From JBQCEE01 sp051960575 (GTDB lineage: Bacteria; Actinomycetota; Actinomycetes; Mycobacteriales; Jatrophihabitantaceae), in contig NZ_JBQCEE010000164.1 of NCBI RefSeq assembly GCF_051960575.1, forward strand, positions 1 to 19,338: a DNA stretch of 19,338 bases, in the 5' to 3' direction. Both the position numbers and the translations under genes were made by a program. Of the stretch, positions 13,768-19,338 are shown in pieces. Under the pieces are notes generated by a model that was not told the origin of the DNA, searched no databases, and saw only the letters and a list, made by a program, of their open reading frames with translations. How positions within the stretch are numbered: position 1 is the stretch's first letter; each line of letters starts with the position of its first letter.

Positions 13768-16487
13768 TGCTCCGTCGTCCGGCACGGCTGCTCGCGGCCG
13801 TGCTCCTCGTCGCTGCGCCCTCCCTGGTGCTGTCGCCGGGACAGCCCGCCTATGCCGCGAGTGCGGTCACGAAGACCAAGACGGTGCAGCGCTTCTACGT
13901 GCAGCCGGATGGTTCGACCAAGGTGGTCGACACGCGCACCGTCAGCGTGTCTGTCTCGCAGACCACGGGGCTCCGCTCACTGCAGTTGGTGCACGTGACG
14001 TGGTCCGGCGCGCGCCCGACGGCGGGTCTGGTCGCCGACCCGAACTCCGACCTCGGCCAGAACGAGGAGTACCCGATGGTGCTGCTCGAGTGCCGCGGGA
14101 TCGACTCGGCCACCGCACCGGCGGCGCAGCGGCTGAGCCAGCGCACCTGCTGGACGCAGTTCGCCGACGAGCGCTTCTACTACGGCTACGACACCTTCCC
14201 GGCCTGGCGTTCCGACGCGCAGGCGACAACCCAGGAACGCTCGGACGTGGTCGGCGCGCCCGACCCGACGAAGCTTCCGGCGGAGTGCGCGCTCACCCTG
14301 CTCGGCTCGCTCACCCAGCGCTGGGTGCCCTACGACGGCGTCGGCGGTACCTACCAGGGCGGGCCGTTCGGCTGCGCGGGACAGGCGCCCGAGGCAGCGC
14401 CGGCGAACCTGTCGTCGCTCACCCTGCCGAGCAACGAGACCTTCGGCACGACCGGCCTCGACGGCAAGGGGCAGGCCGACTTCGACATCTTCACCGGCGA
14501 GGACCACAACTCGCTCGGGTGTTCGCAGACCGTGCCGTGTTCGCTCGTCGCGGTCCCCGTCATGGGCATCGACTGCGACTCGGCCGGCCTCAGGCTGCCC
14601 GCGGCCGACCGGCGGACCGGGGACGATCTGCTCGACGCGCAGCAGAACTGCGAGACCGACGGGCAGTACAAGCCGGGACAGCAGCTCGCGCCTGGCATCA
14701 GCGGCCAGGACGCCGTCGACGGTCGGCTGTGGTGGAGCGCGTCCAACTGGAACAACCGCATCACGATCCCGTTGACCTTCGCCCAGCCCGACAACGCGTG
14801 CAGCGTCACGAACCAGAAGTCGCCGGTCAGCCTCTACGGCTCGGAACTGATGGCGCAGGCGACCATCCAGTGGGCGCCCGCCTTCTGCCTGAACCCGGCC
14901 CTGTTCAGTTTCAACCACGTGCAGACACCCGAGCCGCAGGCGGCGAACCTGCTCAACCAGGGCAACATCGAGGCCGCCTTCGTCAGCCGACCGCCGGACG
15001 GCGGCTTCACCCGCCCCGTGGTCACCGCGCCCGTCGCCGTCACCGGGTTCGGCATCGCCTTCACCGTCGACGACGCCGACGGGCGGACGGTGCAGACGCT
15101 GCGGCTGAACGCCCGACTGCTCGCGAAACTGCTGACGGAGTCATATCCCTCGCTGCCGTTGATCAGGGACTCGCACCCCGGCCTCGGCAACAACCCCTAC
15201 AACATCACCTTCGATCCCGAGTTCACGGCGCTGAACCCGAACATCCCGCAGAAGCTCCGGGACGCGGCGTCCACCCTGCTGTCCCTGAACACGAGCAGCG
15301 ACGTGATGGACGCACTGACGTCCTACATCGATTCCGATCCGGACGCGCGGGCCTTCCTCGACGGCAAGCCCGACCCGTGGGGCATGGTCGTGAACCCGGC
15401 CTACAAGGGCATCGCGCTGCCGGTCGACACCTGGCCGCTGCTGGACTCGTACACAGCGAACTACACCTTCGACTTCAACCCGTGTCTCTACCTCGACCCG
15501 GTGCCGTACCTGCCGCTGGTCGCGGCGCCGACCGGCCGGCTCTTCGCGATCGCGCAGGACATGCAGTTCGCCATCGCGCAGACGCAGACCAGTTGCGTGC
15601 TGCCCGATCCGAACGGCACCACCGCGGGCGCCCGCCTGCAGGCCTCGGGGCGTCAGCAGGTCGGCGCGCGTTGCATGCTCGGTGTCGTCTCGCTCGCCGA
15701 CGCCAGCCGGGACGGGCTCAGGTTGGCGGCGCTCAACTCGCAGGGCTCGACCTACGTCGCGCCGGGCAGCGACTCGCTGCGCGCGGCGGTCGGCCTGCTC
15801 AAGCCGGACAAGGCTCAACGCCTGTGGGATCTCTCGGCGTCGACGCTGCGTACGTCGTCGCAGGCCGTGAACGCCTACCCGGGCACCATGGTGGTGTACG
15901 CCGCGGTGCCCCTGAGCGGTCTCCCGCCGCAGGACTCGGCCGAGTACGCCAAGCTGCTGCGCTTCGCGGCCGGCGCGGGCCAGCAGGCGGGAAGCGGCGT
16001 CGGCGACCTTCCGTCGGGCTACCTGCCGATGACCGCCGCCAACGGGCTGGGCTCGCTCGTCGAGTACACCGATCGCGCGGCGAACGCGGTGAACGCGCAG
16101 CAGGGCGGCACCGTTCCGCTCGATCCGCCGCCACCGACGCATCCGACGCCGGCGCCGTCGACCAGCAGTGCGCCTCCGCCGTCGACGACCACCACGACGC
16201 CTCCACCGGTCACGACACCCGTCGCGCCGCCGACGACGACGGTGCCGCCGGTCATCGTGCCGACCTCGCCGTCGAGTGGGCTGACCCCGACGCCGTCGCA
16301 CTCGCCGTCCACACCGTTGACGGTCACCGCGATCCCTCCGGCGACCAGCGCCGCGCCGGTCGCGTACACCTCCGCCCTGGACGTGGGCAAGGGCGGTCTT
16401 GCGCTGCCTGCGCTGCTGGTGGTGCTCGCCGCCGCGGTGGTCTCGGCACTCGTCGTGCGCCTGCGGGGCCAGGGAGGGCACCGGTGA
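13764..16487 (+). CDS. Large secreted, membrane-anchored protein with diverged PstS-like domain
   Basis: A 907-residue protein. Signal peptide 1-31 (RRPARLLAAVLLVAAPSLVL, cleavage after AYA). The N-terminal part, about 32-300, is unfamiliar; it has an early VTWSGARP segment, RTCWTQFADERFYYGYDTFP and several cysteines. From about 330 a diverged binding-protein fold can be followed: LYGSELMAQATIQWAPAFC, GNIEAAFVSRP, then VTGFGIAFTVDD near 430 and LRLNARLLAKLLTESYP near 450, which parallels the PstS segment ending in IF.G.I..W. A Pro/Thr-rich stalk covers about 784-870, followed by one hydrophobic helix (879-898) and a basic tail RLRGQGGHR. The architecture (signal peptide, ectodomain, stalk, anchor) is the same as in the gene before, and both junctions are 4-nt overlaps. 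The ATG at 13764 has a second ATG right after it. The binding-protein relation is an inference from motif order; the ligand is unknown. Confidence 0.78.
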   Translation: MMLRRPARLLAAVLLVAAPSLVLSPGQPAYAASAVTKTKTVQRFYVQPDGSTKVVDTRTVSVSVSQTTGLRSLQLVHVTWSGARPTAGLVADPNSDLGQNEEYPMVLLECRGIDSATAPAAQRLSQRTCWTQFADERFYYGYDTFPAWRSDAQATTQERSDVVGAPDPTKLPAECALTLLGSLTQRWVPYDGVGGTYQGGPFGCAGQAPEAAPANLSSLTLPSNETFGTTGLDGKGQADFDIFTGEDHNSLGCSQTVPCSLVAVPVMGIDCDSAGLRLPAADRRTGDDLLDAQQNCETDGQYKPGQQLAPGISGQDAVDGRLWWSASNWNNRITIPLTFAQPDNACSVTNQKSPVSLYGSELMAQATIQWAPAFCLNPALFSFNHVQTPEPQAANLLNQGNIEAAFVSRPPDGGFTRPVVTAPVAVTGFGIAFTVDDADGRTVQTLRLNARLLAKLLTESYPSLPLIRDSHPGLGNNPYNITFDPEFTALNPNIPQKLRDAASTLLSLNTSSDVMDALTSYIDSDPDARAFLDGKPDPWGMVVNPAYKGIALPVDTWPLLDSYTANYTFDFNPCLYLDPVPYLPLVAAPTGRLFAIAQDMQFAIAQTQTSCVLPDPNGTTAGARLQASGRQQVGARCMLGVVSLADASRDGLRLAALNSQGSTYVAPGSDSLRAAVGLLKPDKAQRLWDLSASTLRTSSQAVNAYPGTMVVYAAVPLSGLPPQDSAEYAKLLRFAAGAGQQAGSGVGDLPSGYLPMTAANGLGSLVEYTDRAANAVNAQQGGTVPLDPPPPTHPTPAPSTSSAPPPSTTTTTPPPVTTPVAPPTTTVPPVIVPTSPSSGLTPTPSHSPSTPLTVTAIPPATSAAPVAYTSALDVGKGGLALPALLVVLAAAVVSALVVRLRGQGGHR
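16110..16335 (+). repeat. Low-complexity tract encoding a Pro/Thr/Ser stalk
   Basis: CCG-, ACG- and TCG-rich triplets code for runs such as PPPP, TTTTT and PPPVTTP between the ectodomain and the membrane anchor of the large surface protein. It is typical of wall-spanning linkers and of possible O-glycosylation. Confidence 0.75.
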
Positions 16488-17413
16488 GCGCAGCGACGGT
16501 GGCCGTCGAATCGCTGCGGTCGCGTCTTGCCCGTCTCGCCGGCGGTGCGGCCCAGCGTCGACGCGCACGCGCCGACGCGACGTCTGCGACGGCCGCGGCA
16601 CAGTGGGTGCTGCTCGCCGTCGGCGGGTTGGCGCTCTGGCTCGTGGCCTACGCCTTCGTCCTCAGCTCCCTGCAGGAGCAGCACAGCCAGCACGACCTCT
16701 ACGCGAGCTATCGCGAGCAACTGGTGAACGGCACCGCGCCCATCGGTGGCGCCATGGCCGAAGGCGCGCCGGTCGCGCTCCTGCACTCGGCGCGGGCGTC
16801 GATGGACGACCTCGTCGTCGTCGAGGGCACCGCGTCGTCCGATCTGCGTCTCGGCCCCGGGCACTATCCGGGCACGGTGCTTCCCGGCCAGGCAGGGGTC
16901 TCGGTCATGTTCGGGCGCAGCCTCAGCTTCGGCGCGCCGTTCGGCAGCATCACCTCCCTGCGGCCCGGTGATGTCATCGACGCCACGACCGGTCAGGGCG
17001 TGTCCCACTACGTCGTCGAGGACGTCCGCCGGGCCGGCGACCCGTACCCGCCGGTGCTCGCCGCCGGCCAGGGGCGGCTGACGCTCGTGTCGTCGGAGGG
17101 CTCGGGTTGGCGGGCCGGGTGGGCCCCGTCGTCCGCCGTCTACGTCGATGCGAGATTGCGGGGGTCAGCCGTGCCGGCGCCGTCCGGCGTCGGACAGGCC
17201 CGGCAGGCGGAGCGACCGATGGCCGGGGACACCAGCGGGCTCTACCCCTTGGTGCTGTGGCTGCAACTGTTGTTGGTGGCCGTCGTCGGTGTCGTCGTGC
17301 TCCGACGTCGATGGGGTGTGTGGCAGACGTGGTTGGTCACGGTGCCGCTCGTGCTCGCGGCGCTGTGGGGCGCCAGCAGCAGCGCGTGGCTCCTGCTGCC
17401 CAACCTGGTCTGA
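16484..17413 (+). CDS. Sortase-fold membrane protein lacking the catalytic His and Cys (pseudo-sortase)
   Basis: A 309-residue membrane protein: one helix at about 41-62, an extracytoplasmic domain to about 225, and two further helices near the C-terminus (LYPLVLWLQLLLVAVVGVVV and TWLVTVPLVLAALWGASSSA). The ectodomain follows the sortase order: LGPGHYPGTVLPGQAG, then VSVMFGRSLSFGAPFGSI, LRPGDVIDATTGQG, YVVEDVRR and LTLVSSEG, ending in a VYVDARL strand. In active sortases the second block holds the catalytic GH and the LTLVTC block the nucleophile. Here these are Gly144-Arg145 and Ser203-Ser204, so transpeptidation by the normal mechanism should be impossible. Arg210 may be the remaining active-site arginine. 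GTGA overlap with the upstream surface-protein gene couples them. A structural or peptide-binding role in the surface complex is inferred. Confidence 0.82.
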   Translation: MSAATVAVESLRSRLARLAGGAAQRRRARADATSATAAAQWVLLAVGGLALWLVAYAFVLSSLQEQHSQHDLYASYREQLVNGTAPIGGAMAEGAPVALLHSARASMDDLVVVEGTASSDLRLGPGHYPGTVLPGQAGVSVMFGRSLSFGAPFGSITSLRPGDVIDATTGQGVSHYVVEDVRRAGDPYPPVLAAGQGRLTLVSSEGSGWRAGWAPSSAVYVDARLRGSAVPAPSGVGQARQAERPMAGDTSGLYPLVLWLQLLLVAVVGVVVLRRRWGVWQTWLVTVPLVLAALWGASSSAWLLLPNLV

Positions 17414-17547
17414 AATGTCGGGTTCCGAGACCTGACGGGTCACTCCTTCGTCCCCCGTTTACGAAGCATGCCCTGAGCCGCCACCCGTGCCCCCAAGGCT
17501 CTCGGACTGCAGGCCCCTCCTGCCTGCCCGAGAAAGGGGATAGCACG
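17414..17547 (+). promoter_or_regulatory. Intergenic region with an inverted repeat before the secreted binding-protein gene
   Basis: The only long gap (134 bp) in the plus-strand cluster after 8874. It carries the inverted repeat CTTCGT-N9-ACGAAG at 17446-17466, which could be an operator or a weak terminator/attenuator, and AAAGGGGA at 17533-17540 as ribosome-binding site. This suggests a separate or additional promoter for the secreted binding protein; no clear -35/-10 pair could be assigned. Confidence 0.45.
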
Positions 17548-18804
17548 ATGCTCGTGCTCAGCAAGAAGATCGGCGTTGTCGCTGGTCTGGTCGCAACGGC
17601 GGCCACCTCGCTCGCCCTCGCGGGTTCTGCCCAGGCAGACACCTCTGCGCGGAGCGGCGACATCGTCGTCGTCGGTTCGGACACCGCTCAGAACGCGGTG
17701 AACTTCCTGCTCGACGCGGCCCCCGGTGTCACCGGTGGCTACAACAACGACGGCAACCTGAACCGCGCGCTCGCCTTCGACGCGACCGGTGACGCCAACG
17801 GCCGCCTGCCCTACGACGGCACCTGCGGCACCGTCAACAGCACGACCGGCCTCGGCACGTTCTGCGACTCCACGACGAACGCGCAGCCGAACTCGCAGCC
17901 GCAGTCGGTGATCCTGCGTGCCGGCACCAAGCCGGTGACGCGTCCGAACGGCTCCGGCTCGGGTGTGGCGGCGCTGATCGCGGACGGCACGAGCAACTAC
18001 CAGGGCCTGCCCGCGGGCTCGATCCAGATGGCCCGCATGTCGCGCCTGCCGAACTCCACGGAGGAGGGCAACTGCGCGACGTCCGACCCGAAGTGCGGCG
18101 GCCTCCATGTCTACCGCATCGCCAACGACCAGCTGCAGATCGCGACCCGCTCGGCGGCGTCGGGCGGCACGGACGCACCGGCGGGTCTGTCGGCGCAGGA
18201 GCTCGTCGGCATCTACCAGTGCACGACGACCAGCTGGAACCAGCTGCCGGGCAACTCGGGCGGCAGCACGAACACCATCCACCCGCTGATCCCGCAGTCG
18301 GGCTCGGGCACCCGGAACTTCTTCCTCGCCGACCTGCAGGCCGCGAACGGCGGCACGGCGATCACCCTCGGCAGCTGTGTGCGCACCGTGCAGGAGCACG
18401 ACCCGACCGGCATCTACGCCGACCCGTCGCCGGCCGACGCCATCGAGCCGTTCTCGAGCGGCAAGATCGCGATGATCAACAGCGGGTACCTCGCCAACGC
18501 GGGCTACACCAACAGCGCCGGCAAGAACGCCTTCGCGAGCGGCTTCCTGACGACGCTCTCCGGCACCCCGGGCGACTCGAACGCTGTCTACAACAGCACG
18601 CGCGGCATGTACGTCGTGATCCGCAACGTCGACGTCGCCATCACGACGCCGTTCCAGCCGGGTGGCACCAACAACTGGGCCAAGACGTTCGTGGCCGGCG
18701 GCGCGACCTCGTACTTCGCCCGGAGCGCCCAGGGCCCGCAGATCGCCGCGGCCGGCTTCACGCAGGCCTTCAAGGACTGCGGCATCGACCCCACCACCTG
18801 CTGA
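17548..18804 (+). CDS. Secreted PstS-like substrate-binding protein without membrane anchor
   Basis: A 418-residue exported protein. Signal peptide 1-30 (KKIGVVAGLVATAATSLALA, cleavage after AQA). No lipobox Cys and no C-terminal helix, so it should be released or held by other proteins. The binding-protein features are VVVGSDTAQNAVNFLL with Gly43-Thr46, PNGSGSGVAALIADG, LSAQELVGIYQCTTTSWNQL, the oxyanion loop IPQSGSGTRNFFLADL (Ser251-Arg256), HDPTGIYADP, and IEPFSSGKIAMINSGYLANA. Eight cysteines in the mature part permit four disulfides. AAAGGGGA just before the ATG at 17548 fixes the start. It belongs to the broad PstS-like group but is distinct from the anchored protein encoded at 12007. 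The codon use and strong ribosome-binding site suggest high expression. It may feed the PstC/PstA-like permease or act as a surface structural protein; ligand unproven. Confidence 0.85.
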   Translation: MLVLSKKIGVVAGLVATAATSLALAGSAQADTSARSGDIVVVGSDTAQNAVNFLLDAAPGVTGGYNNDGNLNRALAFDATGDANGRLPYDGTCGTVNSTTGLGTFCDSTTNAQPNSQPQSVILRAGTKPVTRPNGSGSGVAALIADGTSNYQGLPAGSIQMARMSRLPNSTEEGNCATSDPKCGGLHVYRIANDQLQIATRSAASGGTDAPAGLSAQELVGIYQCTTTSWNQLPGNSGGSTNTIHPLIPQSGSGTRNFFLADLQAANGGTAITLGSCVRTVQEHDPTGIYADPSPADAIEPFSSGKIAMINSGYLANAGYTNSAGKNAFASGFLTTLSGTPGDSNAVYNSTRGMYVVIRNVDVAITTPFQPGGTNNWAKTFVAGGATSYFARSAQGPQIAAAGFTQAFKDCGIDPTTC

Positions 18805-18856
18805 TCAACTCCTCGACTGCACCAGCCATCAGTGAGCTCGAGACAAGGAAGCTGAC

Positions 18857-19338
18857 ATGACCTTTCGTCGTTCTGCGGCGACCGTCGCCCTCGCGGGCGT
18901 CGGCATCGCCACGGGCTTCGTCCTGACTGCGGGGTCCGCCTCGGCGGCCACGCCAGTCCCGTACGAGCCCGACGCCAACTCCTACGGCACCATCTCGTTC
19001 TACGACGCGAGCGGCAACCAGATCACCAGCGGCACCATCACCGACTCGCCGATCGCGGCGTACGCGGTGGGCAGCGCCCCCGGTCGTTCAGGTGACACCG
19101 GCGCCGTCCTCAAGGCGGCACAGCCCGACCCCGCCAAGTCGACCGCGCTGTACAACGTCGACAGCCTCAGCGCCGCTACGACCTACCCGCTCACGACGGG
19201 TCCGGCCAGCATCCAGACGCTGAGCCAGACGCACCCCGTCGTCACCGGCAGCAGCACCGACCTGAGCCTGAACGACTTCATCAACGAGTTCCCGAACGAC
19301 CCGGCGCACGACAGCAACACCTCGTACCAGAACCTCTA
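18857..19338 (+). CDS. Secreted protein of unknown function, 3'-partial
   Basis: The frame is open from the ATG at 18857 to the right edge (160 complete codons), so the end lies outside. AAGGAA at 18845-18850 is a good ribosome-binding site. The first 30 residues (RRSAATVALAGVGIATGFVL, then SASA) are a signal peptide. The mature part starts ATPVPYEPDANSYGTISFYD, continues with GNQITSGTITDSPIAAYAVG, and is rich in Ser, Thr, Asp and Asn, with short beta-strand patterns like an exported surface or Ig-like domain. No cysteine is seen in the available part. I do not recognise the family. It lies only 52 nt after the secreted binding protein and is probably co-transcribed with it, so it is a candidate partner on the cell surface. 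Confidence 0.8.
   Translation, partial: MTFRRSAATVALAGVGIATGFVLTAGSASAATPVPYEPDANSYGTISFYDASGNQITSGTITDSPIAAYAVGSAPGRSGDTGAVLKAAQPDPAKSTALYNVDSLSAATTYPLTTGPASIQTLSQTHPVVTGSSTDLSLNDFINEFPNDPAHDSNTSYQNL

Noticed and set aside
16484..17413. Annotation as an active class E/D sortase
   Set aside because: The catalytic His and Cys positions read Arg145 and Ser204, so enzymatic function by the known mechanism is not supported.
1..19338. tRNA or rRNA genes, CRISPR arrays, insertion sequences or prophage
   Set aside because: Read for these on both strands; no cloverleaf, regularly spaced repeats, transposase or terminal repeats were recognised. The HNH gene is a family of chromosomal repeats and alone is no proof of a mobile element.

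Overview
The window is high-GC DNA (roughly 70% G+C by eye, with strong G/C preference at third codon positions) and reads as chromosome of an actinobacterium. The linkage glnA2 - class I amidotransferase - glnE, the small DUF2945/DUF3140/DUF6458-type proteins and the apparently leaderless promoters all fit an actinomycete, perhaps of the Frankiales/Jatrophihabitans/Nakamurella range; the lineage within the phylum is an inference. No rRNA, tRNA, CRISPR array or insertion sequence was seen.

Region 1 (1-6805), nitrogen metabolism. The end of an HNH-nuclease (DUF222/13E12-like) gene enters from the left. It is followed by glnA2 (glutamine synthetase-like, possibly a gamma-glutamylpolyamine synthetase), a strong hairpin terminator, a 54-residue basic protein on the minus strand, and a two-gene unit of a class I glutamine amidotransferase and glnE (glutamine synthetase adenylyltransferase). 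glnA2 and the amidotransferase share an identical TAGGCT-N6-GTG leaderless promoter layout.

Region 2 (6772-8570), membrane and stress housekeeping. A PAP2-family membrane phosphatase/inositolphosphotransferase-like protein converges on and overlaps glnE. It diverges from a DUF2945-DUF3140 pair. A perfect 16-bp hairpin separates that pair from a convergent small DUF6458-like membrane protein. The DUF2945 and DUF6458 genes both have SigF/SigB-like promoter candidates with the same 16-nt spacer.

Region 3 (8571-19338), the unusual part. After a 303-bp leader region with a PHO-box-like GTTCACC element comes a tightly tiled operon: two paralogous YegP/DUF1508-like tandem-repeat proteins, a 30-codon bridging ORF, PstC-like and PstA-like ABC permeases, a PstS-like binding protein on a Gly/Ser stalk with a C-terminal membrane anchor, a 907-residue secreted and membrane-anchored protein carrying a diverged binding-protein domain and a Pro/Thr stalk, and a membrane protein with a sortase fold that has lost its catalytic His and Cys. 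Every junction from the first gene to the sortase-like gene is a 4-nt ATGA or GTGA overlap. A secreted, unanchored PstS-like protein with eight cysteines and a further secreted protein, cut by the window edge, follow on the same strand. No PstB ATPase or PhoU is present within the window. I read this as a phosphate-transporter-derived cell-surface complex in which binding proteins are tethered on stalks and associated with a pseudo-sortase. Its ligand and function are not established by the sequence.
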